NCBI RefSeq assembly: GCF_003290125.1
Contig: NZ_QMKH01000001.1
Span: 434,001-498,000, forward strand
Length of the DNA stretch: 64,000 nt
From: Microvirga flavescens
GTDB taxonomy: Bacteria; Pseudomonadota; Alphaproteobacteria; Rhizobiales; Beijerinckiaceae
Direction: 5' to 3'
The position numbers and the translations under genes were made by a program. This document shows, in pieces, positions 51,861 through 62,842 of this stretch. The stretch's first letter is position 1; each line of letters opens with the position of its first letter. The notes below the pieces were generated by a model. The model was not told the origin of the DNA. It did not search any database and saw only the letters and a list, made by a program, of their open reading frames with translations.

Positions 51861-52601
51861 TCAGGCCACCTGCGCATCGAGGCGTTCGGCCTCGAGAATG
51901 GTGAGCGTGCGCACGCGTCGGCGTAAAATCTCGTTGCGCATGCCGGCAAGGTGCAGGCACACGCCGATGAAGGTGAAGGCCAAAGCCATGACGAGAAGCG
52001 GGATCAGCATCGACATGTGAATCGTCGGCCCGCCCATGCGGAACACGGAAGCAGGCTGGTGCAGCGTGTTCCACCAATCGACGGAAAACTTCACGATGGG
52101 AATGTTGATCGCGCCGACCAGGGTGAGGATCGACACCGCCCGCGCGGCGCGGTTCGGCTCCTCGATGGCGTTCCACAGGGCGAGAATGCCCGCATACATG
52201 AGAAACAGCACGAGCACGGAGGTGAGCCGCGCATCCCACACCCAATAGGTGCCCCACATGGGCTTGCCCCAGAGCGAGCCGGTGACGAGGCAGATCCCGG
52301 TGAAGGCGATACCGATGGGCGCAGCGGCCTTCTGCGAGACATCCGCCAGCGGGTGCCGCCAGACGAGGGTGCCCAGGGCGGAGACGGCCATCATGGTGTA
52401 GAAGAACAGCCCCAGCCAGGCGGCGGGAACGTGCAGATACATGATCTTGACCGTCTCGCCCTGCTGGTAATCGGCGGGGGCGATGAACCAGGTCATGTAC
52501 AGGCCGATGCCGGTGGTCAAAACCGCAAGGCCGCAGAGCCACGGCAATAGCTTGCCGCTGTAGCTCATGAATCGGGTGGGATTGGCGAGTTCGCGCAACA
52601 T
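51861..52601 (-). CDS. ccmC: Haem ABC transporter permease CcmC
   Basis: The 246-residue membrane protein from the ATG at 52601 has six helices. The Trp-rich haem-handling WWD motif is GTYWVWDARLTSVLVLFLMY, with flanking conserved His (IMYLHVPAAWLG, NTLHQPASV). It loads haem onto CcmE in the periplasm. The longer upstream frame runs through a palindromic repeat and is not credible. Confidence 0.96.
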   Translation of the reverse strand: MLRELANPTRFMSYSGKLLPWLCGLAVLTTGIGLYMTWFIAPADYQQGETVKIMYLHVPAAWLGLFFYTMMAVSALGTLVWRHPLADVSQKAAAPIGIAFTGICLVTGSLWGKPMWGTYWVWDARLTSVLVLFLMYAGILALWNAIEEPNRAARAVSILTLVGAINIPIVKFSVDWWNTLHQPASVFRMGGPTIHMSMLIPLLVMALAFTFIGVCLHLAGMRNEILRRRVRTLTILEAERLDAQVA

Positions 52602-52683
52602 GGTCTCCGATGTAGCCGGGGAGCGCGCCGCCTGCAACGAGAGGATTGCCGCAAGTTGCGAGGTTGTGATCGGCCGTAAGAAG

Positions 52684-52794
52684 CCGCCGTCATCCCGGGC
52701 GCCGAAGGCGAGCCGGAATCGTAAGGCGCGTTTGGCGCGCTTCCATCGGCCCCCGGTCCCGGATTCCGCTGCGCGGCCCCGGGATGACGCACCT
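52684..52794. repeat. Palindromic repeat between ccmC and the M23 peptidase
   Basis: GTCATCCCGGGCGCCGAAGG ... GAGCCGGAATCG paired with CGGTCCCGGATTCCG...CGGCCCCGGGATGAC. GTCATCCC/ATGAC-flanked family. Confidence 0.75.
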
Positions 52795-52865
52795 AAAAGA
52801 CGCCGCCCTTCATCCGCCGCAAACGGCACGCTATACGTTTCGCATCATTGTTGCGGGAGCTTTCC

Positions 52866-53861
52866 ATGCGCACGCTTTTCACCGGCCTTTTCGCTGCTCT
52901 CGCCCTGACGGGGGCGGCGAGCGCGCAGGACATTTCGCTTCGCTTCCCCGTCGCCTGCGAGATCGGGCGCACCTGCTTTATCCAGCATTACGTGGATCAC
53001 ATCCGGGATTCAGGCGTTGCCGATTATCGCTGTGGCACCATGACTTACGACGGCCATGACGGCACCGATATCCGCGTGCCGACCACGGGCGCCATGAAGG
53101 CCGGTGTCGATGTGGTGGCGGCAGCCGACGGCAAGGTTCTGCGCACTCGCGAGGGCATGGAGGATGTGTCGATCACGGGCCGAGGCCGCGAATCCGTCGA
53201 GAATATCGAATGCGGCAACGGAGCCGTCGTCGATCACGGCAACGGCTGGCAGACCCAGTATTGCCACATGGCCAAGGGTAGCCTCTCCGTGAAATCGGGC
53301 GATGTGCTGAAAGCCGGCGACAAGATCGGGCAAATCGGCCTCTCGGGCATGACCGAGTTTCCGCATCTTCACTTCACGGTTCGCAAGGACGACAAGGTTG
53401 TCGATCCCTTCGTTTCGGGCCCACCCACCAAATCCTGCGAGAGCCGCGGCGCTTCTTCCTTATGGGACGAATCCTTGAAATCCTCGCTCGCCTATCAGCC
53501 GGGCAGCGTGCTGAATAAAGGCTTTGCCCCCGGCCCGGTCGCGATGGGCGACATTGAATCCGGCAGCGCCGAAACCAACACGCCGACGACCACCTCCCCT
53601 GCCCTCGTCGCTTTCATCCGCGCCATCGGCCTCAAGGGCGGCGACGTGCAGATCCTCACGCTCTTCGACCCGGACGGCAAGGCGCTCGCCCAGAACAAGG
53701 CCGAACCGCTCGACCGGGACAAGGCGCAGGTCTTGCTCTTCTCCGGCGTCAAACAACCCTCGGGCGGTTTCCGCCCCGGCCTCTACCGCGCCATCTATCG
53801 CGTGGAGCGCGACGGCAAGCCCGCCATCGAGCAGGCTTTTGGAATCGCGTTGCGGCCTTGA
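52866..53861 (+). CDS. M23 family peptidase (LytM domain), secreted
   Basis: The 331-residue product from the ATG at 52866 has a signal peptide (MRTLFTGLFAALALTGAASA). The LytM core has TYDGHDGTDIRVP (HxxxD zinc ligands), DHGNGWQTQYCHM and the HxH motif in PHLHFTVRKD, all intact, so it should be an active endopeptidase, probably of peptidoglycan. The C-terminal 140 residues are unassigned (ALVAFIRAIGLKGGDVQILT), perhaps a wall-binding part. It interrupts the ccm locus on the opposite strand. Confidence 0.9.
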   Translation: MRTLFTGLFAALALTGAASAQDISLRFPVACEIGRTCFIQHYVDHIRDSGVADYRCGTMTYDGHDGTDIRVPTTGAMKAGVDVVAAADGKVLRTREGMEDVSITGRGRESVENIECGNGAVVDHGNGWQTQYCHMAKGSLSVKSGDVLKAGDKIGQIGLSGMTEFPHLHFTVRKDDKVVDPFVSGPPTKSCESRGASSLWDESLKSSLAYQPGSVLNKGFAPGPVAMGDIESGSAETNTPTTTSPALVAFIRAIGLKGGDVQILTLFDPDGKALAQNKAEPLDRDKAQVLLFSGVKQPSGGFRPGLYRAIYRVERDGKPAIEQAFGIALRP

Positions 53862-53867
53862 CCACCG

Positions 53868-53964
53868 TCATCCCGGACGCCGCAGGCGATCCGGGATCGC
53901 ATGCCGGAAAGGCGCCGTTCTTGTCGGCCGATTCCGGGCTCCGCTTCGCGGCCCCGGAATGACT
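53868..53964. repeat. Palindromic repeat between the M23 peptidase and ccmB
   Basis: GTCATCCCGGACGCCGCAGG ... GATCCGGGATCG paired with CCGATTCCGGGCTCCG...GCCCCGGAATGAC. GTCATCCC/ATGAC-flanked family. Confidence 0.75.
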
Positions 53965-53970
53965 GCCCCT

Positions 53971-54639
53971 TTACTCCCCCATCCTGAGCGCCGCCGCCGC
54001 GCCCACCGTGCCGATGACGGCGGCGACAAGGGACAGGGCGATCAGGATCAGGAAGGGTGTTGCGAATGGCACCGTGCCGCCAAGCGCGGCATTCGCCGCC
54101 GACACGCCGAAGATCAGCGTCGGGATCATGAACGGCAGAACGAGGATCGACAGGATCAGCCCACCCCGGCGCAAGGACGCGGTGAGCGCCGCGCCGATGG
54201 CCCCGACGAAGGTGAGGGCGGGCGTACCGACGAGAAGGGTCGCCGTGACGGAGGCCATCGCCTCCGGCGAGAGCGCCACGAGCAGCCCGAAGAACGGTGT
54301 CGCGATGGCGAGTGGCAGGCCGGTGGTGAGCCAATGGGCTATGACCTTCGCCAGCACCACGAGTTCAAGGGGCATCGGCGCGGAGCGCAAAAGGTCGAGG
54401 GAACCGTCCTCCTCATCCGCCTGAAACAGCCTGTCGAGGCCGATGAGATTGGCCAGAAGCGCCGCGATCCAGAGAATGGCGGGGCCGATGCGGGAGAGAA
54501 GGTTGAGATCCGGCCCCAGCGCAAAGGGAATGAGGGTCACGATCATCAAAAAGAAGATCAGCCCCATGCCCCCTGACCCGCCGATGCGGGCGGCGAGCTT
54601 GAGATCGCGCAACAGAAGCGCCCTGAACGCACCCATCAC
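53971..54639 (-). CDS. ccmB: Haem exporter permease CcmB
   Basis: The 222-residue protein has six membrane segments and the CcmB features MGAFRALLLRDLKLAARIGG, DRLFQADEEDGSLDLLRSAP and LVLAKVIAHWLTTGLPL. It is the membrane part of the CcmAB transporter that energises holo-CcmE release. Its ATG overlaps the ccmA stop (ATGA). Confidence 0.95.
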   Translation of the reverse strand: MMGAFRALLLRDLKLAARIGGSGGMGLIFFLMIVTLIPFALGPDLNLLSRIGPAILWIAALLANLIGLDRLFQADEEDGSLDLLRSAPMPLELVVLAKVIAHWLTTGLPLAIATPFFGLLVALSPEAMASVTATLLVGTPALTFVGAIGAALTASLRRGGLILSILVLPFMIPTLIFGVSAANAALGGTVPFATPFLILIALSLVAAVIGTVGAAAALRMGE

Positions 54640-55283
54640 AGCGCCTCCGGAGCAGGATGCGCCGCAGCGCGTTCGATCTGCACGGTCGTGGTGCCCGCCC
54701 AGTCGAGCGGCGCATGGGTCGTTGCAATGACCATGCCGCCCCCGGCGCGGTGATCGGCGACGAGCCGGGCGAGAATGCCCTGAGAGACGGCATCGAGCGC
54801 CGCCGTCGGCTCATCGAGAAGCCACAACGGCCGCTCGGCGACGAGCAAGCGGGCGAGCGCCACGCGGCGGCGCTGGCCAGCGGAGAGATAGGCCACCGGC
54901 ATCCGCGCCACATGGGACAGGCCGACAGCGGCAAGGGCCGCTTCGGGCGAAAGCGCGGGCGAGCCGAGAAAGTCGCGGGCGAAGGCGAGGTTCTCGCCCG
55001 CCGTCAGCGCGGTCTTCAGGGCATCGCGGTGGCCGACCATGTGCAGGCTCTCGGGCAGGGTCCGCTCTCGCGCTTCCGTGATTCGCGCGACACCCGAGGC
55101 CGGATTCAGTCGCCCCGCCAGAATGGCGAGGAGCGAGGATTTGCCCGCACCATTGCGGCCCGTCACCACCAGCGCGTCGCCGGGGCCGAGCGCAAAGGAC
55201 AGGCCCTGGAAAAGATGCCTTCCGCCGCGCTCGCAGGCCAGATTTTCAACGTTCAGATGCAACCCGCGACCCCTGTCGTCCAT
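54636..55283 (-). CDS. ccmA: Haem exporter ATP-binding protein CcmA
   Basis: This 215-residue ABC ATPase has Walker A VTGRNGAGKSSLL, signature YLSAGQRRRVALARL, Walker B LWLLDEPTAALD and a switch His in IATTHAPLDW. It works with CcmB. It is divergent from acnA, a common arrangement in alphaproteobacteria. Translationally coupled to ccmB. Confidence 0.95.
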   Translation of the reverse strand: MDDRGRGLHLNVENLACERGGRHLFQGLSFALGPGDALVVTGRNGAGKSSLLAILAGRLNPASGVARITEARERTLPESLHMVGHRDALKTALTAGENLAFARDFLGSPALSPEAALAAVGLSHVARMPVAYLSAGQRRRVALARLLVAERPLWLLDEPTAALDAVSQGILARLVADHRAGGGMVIATTHAPLDWAGTTTVQIERAAAHPAPEAL

Positions 55284-55585
55284 TTACTCTCAAGCAACCT
55301 GCACCCGGATGCCCCGAAAGCAGAAAAATCTATCGAATCCATAGCTTAAGCATGACGCTCGCCGAAAAGGAGAGCCCGCTCCCGGGCGCCATGCTGAAAC
55401 AGTTCTAATCCGTGTAGCGGGACTGTAGGAAATGATCTATATCACCCTCGGCTGCGCCGCGCGCCAAGGCGTCCAATCCGTCTCGCGCGCTTCTCCCCTG
55501 TCCGGGCGCCCCCGGAGCGGCGCGCGCATTTCGCGCTTTCGGCCGAACACAACGTTCGTAACCCAAATGCACGCGAGGATTCGCC
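55284..55585. other. Divergent intergenic region between ccmA and acnA
   Basis: 302 bases. It contains a possible 18-codon leader frame at 55352-55408 ahead of acnA and an AT-rich patch near 55429-55443. No clear riboswitch or iron-response motif could be identified. Confidence 0.55.
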
Positions 55586-58288
<2,703 letters not shown>

Positions 58289-58312
58289 AGCACGTACCGA
58301 CTGAAACGAAGA

Positions 58313-58347
58313 AGCCCGCCTCCGGTCACGGAGGCGGGCTTTTTATT
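58313..58347 (+). terminator. Rho-independent terminator of acnA
   Basis: Perfect 12-bp stem AGCCCGCCTCCG/CGGAGGCGGGCT with GTCA loop, followed by TTTTTATT. Confidence 0.93.
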
Positions 58348-58493
58348 GGGATAGCGCGTGCTGAATCCAGGATTCTGGATAATCCGGTGTGTCCGCCAAG
58401 GTCACCTCGATCCTCCGATTTACCAAGCCTCTTCAGGCCGCCACGCAATACGCTCGGGCCGAAAGCAGCTAATCCATTCGGCATATTGCCTTC

Positions 58494-58530
58494 ACAAAGA
58501 AAAACCCCGGCAGTTGCCTGCCGGGGTTAA
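58494..58530 (-). terminator. Rho-independent terminator of the large RTX gene
   Basis: Stem AACCCCGGCA/TGCCGGGGTT with loop GTTGCC; on the minus strand followed by TTTCTTTG. 23 bases after the RTX stop. Confidence 0.9.
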
Positions 58531-58552
58531 GAAGTGTGCAGTTATTTACTGC

Positions 58553-61500
58553 TTAGACGACAAAGAAGTGATCGGCGGTCAGCTTGAGATTCTTTTTAAG
58601 CTGAGCGATCTCGACGGCTTCTTTCTTACCTGAACCGTCCTGATCGTAGTACAGAATGCCCGACTGCTTATCGTATACGATGTAGTCGTTCTTGTCCTTG
58701 GCCTTCTTTCCGATCTTGAAGAAGTCCTTGTTCAGCGCCGCCGGAGCGTCTTCGGTACCCAACAAGCCGAGCTTCTTGAAGATCTTGTTGTCCAGCCAGA
58801 TCACGTCGTCCGTGACCTTGAAGTCCTTGATCTCGTCAAAGTTCGTCTCCTTGTTGAGCTTCTTATTGAAGACGAACGTGTCACGGCCGGCACCGCCGTA
58901 GAGCTTGTCATTGCCTTCCTCGCCGTAGAGGAAGTCGTTGCCGGCATCGCCCTTCAGGACGTCATCGCCCTTGCCACCGTAGAGCCGGTCGATGCCAGCA
59001 CCACCGGAGAGTTGGTCGTCGCCTCCCTCACCATAGAGCTTGTCGTCGCCGCCAAGACCCTTGAGCACGTCCTTGCCCGTCGAGGAGCCACCCTTAAGGA
59101 TGTCGTCGAACGCGGTTCCGTTCAGCTTGTCATTGCCGGCCTTGCCGCGCTTGTTGAGCGTGACTTCGTCCACAATGTTGAGCGTAAAGGTCGAGGCCGG
59201 CCCGGGCAGGCCCGTCGCATCGGTCGCGACCACCGTGAAGGTGAGCGTCTTTGCGGCTTCGTAGTTGACCTCTGCCTTGAGAGTGAGTCGACCGCTTGCA
59301 TCGACAGAGAGGTAGTTGGCTCCCTCACCAGTCAGAGCATAGGTGAGAGCGGTGCCCTCCGGATCGACTGCCGTGAGCGTACCGACATAGGTGCCCACTT
59401 TCGCATACTCGCTCACCGGTCCGGCGCTCAAGTTCACAACGCCCGGATTGTTGTTCGAGGGGACGTCTGCAGCGACGATAGTGAAGGTGTACGTCTCCTG
59501 ATGTCTGAGAGTTTCGGTCCCTCTGTCATAGACGACGACATCCAGGTGCTTTTCGCCCGCGTCGCCCGCTTCGATATCCCTATTGACCGTGATGACACCG
59601 GTGGTGGCGTTGATCGTGAAGATGCCGTCCGTCAGCGTGCCATTGGCGAACCTGAACAGATTGTCTCTGTATCCGGGCTGCGCGTCCTGATCGTAGAAAT
59701 CTGCATCGACAACCTGAGCCCCGGCTTTCGTCGCACCGGCCTTGACCGTGCGAGCGTCCAAGAAAGTGAGGTCCGACGGAGCGTCGTTCCGGTCAGTCAG
59801 GTTAATCGTGATGGCCTGAGTCGCGCTGTAGAGGCTACCGTCGAACGCCTTGACGTAGATCGTATAGGAAGCGGACGCCTCGTAATCGAGAACCCTGCCA
59901 GAGGCGACCTTGATCTGGCCACCGTCGATGACGAACAGGCCGCCGGCGTTGCCGCCGCCTGCAGCGGTGCTGTCGAAGATATAACCCGTAACGGCAACAT
60001 CATCGTCCGCGCTCAGGGTGCCTTCATAGGCGGTGTTCTCGTTCAGCGTGAGAGCAGTGACACCATCCAGCTTCACATTTGTCGGCGCCGTGTTGGAGGC
60101 GGATCCGATGTTGAAGTTATAGGTCTTGGTGGTGGCCTTCGTCGTGTCGGCCGCGTCATAGGTCACGATCGAGAGCGTCACGCTACCCGTGGCCGTCACC
60201 GCACTCTTCGTCGTCACGACACCCGTGTCTTTGTCGATGACATAGTTTCCGGACTCGAGGGTGCCGTTCGAGAACATATACTTGTTGTTCCGGTAGGCGG
60301 TGTTCGTGTCCTGATCGACCGCCGCGGCCGTCACGACCGTCGTACCCGCACCGTCGCCGACCTTGATCCCGCTGCCGGTGAAGGTGATGTCATGCGGCGC
60401 GTCGTTGGCATCCGTCACGGTAATCGTGATCGCCTGCGTCGTGCTGTACTTGTCGCCGTCGTAGGCCTTCACATAGATCGTGTAGGTCGAGCCCGCCTCG
60501 TAATTGAGAACCCGGCCCGAGGCGATCTTGATCTGGCCGTTGTCGATGATGAACAGGCCACTGGCGTTGCCGCCGCCTGACGCCGTCGCATCGAAACTGT
60601 AGCTGAGCGAGCTGCCGGTCGGAAGGCCATCATCCGTCGCGCTCAACGTGCCGATGACAGTGTTGTTCTCCTCGATCGTCTTCGTGGTCGCGCTGTCCAG
60701 CTTGACGTTTGTCGGCGCCGTGTTGGCGGCGGCTCCGATATTGAAGGTGTAGGTCTTGGTGGTGGCCTTCGTCGTATCGCCCGCGTCATAGGTCACGATC
60801 GAGAGCGTCACGCTGCCCGTGGCCGACACCGAACCCTTTGTCGTCACGACACCCGTGTCTTTGTCGATGACATAGTTGCCGAACTCGAGGGTGCCGTTCG
60901 AGAACATGTACTTGTTGTTCCGGTAGGCGGTGTTCGTGTCCTGATCGACCGCCGCGGCCGTCACGACCGTCGTACCCGCACCGTCGCCGACCTTGATCCC
61001 ACTGCCGGTGAAGGTGATGTCATGCGGCTTGTCGTTGGCATCCGTCACGGTGATCGTGATCGCCTGCGTCGTGCTGTACTTGTCGCCGTCGTAGGCCTTC
61101 ACATAGATCGTGTAGGTCGAGCCCGCCTCGTAATCGAGAACTCTACCAGAGGCGATCTTGATCTGGCCGTTGTCGATGATGAACAGGCCACTGGCGTTGC
61201 CGCCGCCTGACGCCGTCGCATCGAAACTGTAGCTGAGCGAGCTGCCGGTCGGAAGGCCGTCATCCGTCGCGCTCAACGTGCCGATGACAGTGTTGTTCTC
61301 CTCGATCGTCTTCGTCGTCGCGCTGTCCAGCTTGACGCCTGTCGGCGCCGTGTTGGTCGCGGCTCCGATGTTGAAGGTGTAGTTCTTGGTGGTGCCCTTC
61401 GCCGTATCGCTCACGTCATAGGTCACGATCGAGAGCGTCACGCTACCCGTGGCCGTCACCGCACTCTTCGTCGTCACGACACCCGTGTCGGCGTCGATGA

Positions 61501-62776
61501 CATAGTTGCCGAACTCGAGGGTGCCGTTCGAGAACATGTACTTGTTGTTCCGGTAGGCGGTATTCGTGTCCTGATCGACTGCCGCGGCCGTCACGACCGT
61601 CGTCCCCGCACCGTCGCCGACCTTGACCGCGCCGCCGGTGAAGGTGATGTCGTGCGGCTTGTCGTTGGCATCCGTCACGGTAATCGTGATCGCCTGCGTC
61701 GTGCTGTACAGGCTGCCGTCGTGGGCCCTCACATAGATGGTGTAGGTCGAGCCCGCCTCGTAATCGAGAACCCTGCCAGTGGCGATCTTGATCTGGCCGT
61801 TGTCGATGATGAACAGGCCACCGGCGTTGCCGCCGCCTGACGCTGTCGAATCGAAACTGTAGCTGAGCGAGCTGCCGGTCGGAAGGCCGTCATCCGTCGC
61901 GCTCAACGTACCGATGACAGTGTTGTTCTCTTCAATCGTCTTCGCGGTTCCGCTATCCAGCTTGACAGCCGTCGGCGCTGTATTCTTGTCCTTGATCGTG
62001 GTGACCACCTCCACCGCGTCGGTGTGCGTCGTCGCCGTATGCGACCCGTCCTTCACTGTGAAGCTGAACTTCGTCGTGAACGAACCCGAGCTGGCCGTCG
62101 AATTCGTCGGGTCGAACGTAAGGTTGTCGAAGAAGTTTTGCAGATCGAGCGCCTTGCCCGTCCATGTGACAGTGCGGATACCCGAGGAGGCGTTGTTGCT
62201 GACGAGCGTCACGCCCGTGCCGGTCAAGCTGCCCAGCGTGCCATCGATGTTGGCGAACGAGAGCGTAACCGTGAGCTCGTCGTTCTCCGTATCGCTAAGC
62301 GTCACGCCGCCGAACGGCTTGACCGCAGCCCCGTTGTCGTCCGCCGCAAAGCTCGTCGCTCCCGTGATCGAGAACGTCGGCGCCTCGTTCTCGTCGACGT
62401 CCTTGAGATAGGTCTGAATCGTGGCTTCATCGATGACGGCTCCGCTGACGCCGTCCACGCGCTCGATTCGGATGCCTTCATGCGTGGTCAGATCTTCCCA
62501 ATTGAATCCGGTGCCATCCGCTACCGTCAGATACCATTTGCCTGTGACGCTGTCCTTCTCAAGGCCATAGCGACCACCGGCGTTCAGGGTTTCGCCCGCA
62601 AGAGTTCCAAAACGGAAGTAGGAATTTGCCGCGCCGATATCGTAATTCGTGATCTCAGCCAGCCTGAAGTTTGTCGGAACGTTTTCTTCGACCCAGAACG
62701 CTGTCGGATCACCAGGAACTTCCTCAAGGCCGTGTCCGTTTGCGACCAGAACATTCAGAATAATCTCGTAAGGCAT
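58553..62776 (-). CDS. Giant RTX protein with cadherin-like repeats (RTX protein 3)
   Basis: This 1407-residue protein has no signal peptide. Residues 1-260 are unique (with a cadherin-like stretch). Residues 264-893 hold three near-identical 210-residue units and 894-1100 a diverged fourth, each a cadherin-like domain (NTAPTNVKLDSATTKTIEEN ... AITITVTDAND) plus a second beta domain (GDGAGTTVVTAAAVDQDTNT). Residues 1209-1305 are RTX nonapeptides (GGDDKLYGEGGDDQLSGGAG). The last 95 residues are the shared C-terminal domain (DDVIWLDNKIFKKLG ... LYYDQDGSG). It is probably a surface or released adhesin exported by a type I system. GC is lower than in the neighbouring core genes. Separate hairpin upstream, terminator downstream. 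Confidence 0.9.
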   Translation of the reverse strand: MPYEIILNVLVANGHGLEEVPGDPTAFWVEENVPTNFRLAEITNYDIGAANSYFRFGTLAGETLNAGGRYGLEKDSVTGKWYLTVADGTGFNWEDLTTHEGIRIERVDGVSGAVIDEATIQTYLKDVDENEAPTFSITGATSFAADDNGAAVKPFGGVTLSDTENDELTVTLSFANIDGTLGSLTGTGVTLVSNNASSGIRTVTWTGKALDLQNFFDNLTFDPTNSTASSGSFTTKFSFTVKDGSHTATTHTDAVEVVTTIKDKNTAPTAVKLDSGTAKTIEENNTVIGTLSATDDGLPTGSSLSYSFDSTASGGGNAGGLFIIDNGQIKIATGRVLDYEAGSTYTIYVRAHDGSLYSTTQAITITVTDANDKPHDITFTGGAVKVGDGAGTTVVTAAAVDQDTNTAYRNNKYMFSNGTLEFGNYVIDADTGVVTTKSAVTATGSVTLSIVTYDVSDTAKGTTKNYTFNIGAATNTAPTGVKLDSATTKTIEENNTVIGTLSATDDGLPTGSSLSYSFDATASGGGNASGLFIIDNGQIKIASGRVLDYEAGSTYTIYVKAYDGDKYSTTQAITITVTDANDKPHDITFTGSGIKVGDGAGTTVVTAAAVDQDTNTAYRNNKYMFSNGTLEFGNYVIDKDTGVVTTKGSVSATGSVTLSIVTYDAGDTTKATTKTYTFNIGAAANTAPTNVKLDSATTKTIEENNTVIGTLSATDDGLPTGSSLSYSFDATASGGGNASGLFIIDNGQIKIASGRVLNYEAGSTYTIYVKAYDGDKYSTTQAITITVTDANDAPHDITFTGSGIKVGDGAGTTVVTAAAVDQDTNTAYRNNKYMFSNGTLESGNYVIDKDTGVVTTKSAVTATGSVTLSIVTYDAADTTKATTKTYNFNIGSASNTAPTNVKLDGVTALTLNENTAYEGTLSADDDVAVTGYIFDSTAAGGGNAGGLFVIDGGQIKVASGRVLDYEASASYTIYVKAFDGSLYSATQAITINLTDRNDAPSDLTFLDARTVKAGATKAGAQVVDADFYDQDAQPGYRDNLFRFANGTLTDGIFTINATTGVITVNRDIEAGDAGEKHLDVVVYDRGTETLRHQETYTFTIVAADVPSNNNPGVVNLSAGPVSEYAKVGTYVGTLTAVDPEGTALTYALTGEGANYLSVDASGRLTLKAEVNYEAAKTLTFTVVATDATGLPGPASTFTLNIVDEVTLNKRGKAGNDKLNGTAFDDILKGGSSTGKDVLKGLGGDDKLYGEGGDDQLSGGAGIDRLYGGKGDDVLKGDAGNDFLYGEEGNDKLYGGAGRDTFVFNKKLNKETNFDEIKDFKVTDDVIWLDNKIFKKLGLLGTEDAPAALNKDFFKIGKKAKDKNDYIVYDKQSGILYYDQDGSGKKEAVEIAQLKKNLKLTADHFFVV
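60061..61980. repeat. Tandem 630-bp repeats inside the giant RTX gene
   Basis: The same anchor (CGCTGTCCAGCTTGAC and variants) recurs at 60061, 60691, 61321 and 61951, an exact period of 630 bases or 210 codons. The middle units differ at only scattered bases; the outer copy near 59431-60060 is diverged. Confidence 0.92.
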
Positions 62777-62808
62777 TTGAAACTCCTAATACGATGTACC
62801 GTTGCTGT

Positions 62809-62836
62809 GTAGCCAGGGCGGGTGTCCGCCCTGGCT
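62809..62836. promoter_or_regulatory. Perfect hairpin between the two terminal RTX genes
   Basis: 12-bp perfect stem TAGCCAGGGCGG/CCGCCCTGGCTA with GTGT loop, between the RTX gene running off the window and the giant RTX gene on the same strand. No U tract follows in the direction of transcription, so it may be an RNA-processing or attenuation element rather than a full terminator. Confidence 0.7.
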
Positions 62837-62842
62837 AGTTTG

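Noticed and set aside
55352-55408. 18-codon leader frame upstream of acnA starting ATG ACG CTC
   Set aside because: Too short and without repeated or regulatory codons; the shared first codons with acnA may be chance.
59012-60580. Long open frames antisense to the giant RTX gene
   Set aside because: Repeat-rich sense gene with clear cadherin and RTX domains; the antisense product is an Arg/Val-rich shadow without domains or ribosome site.
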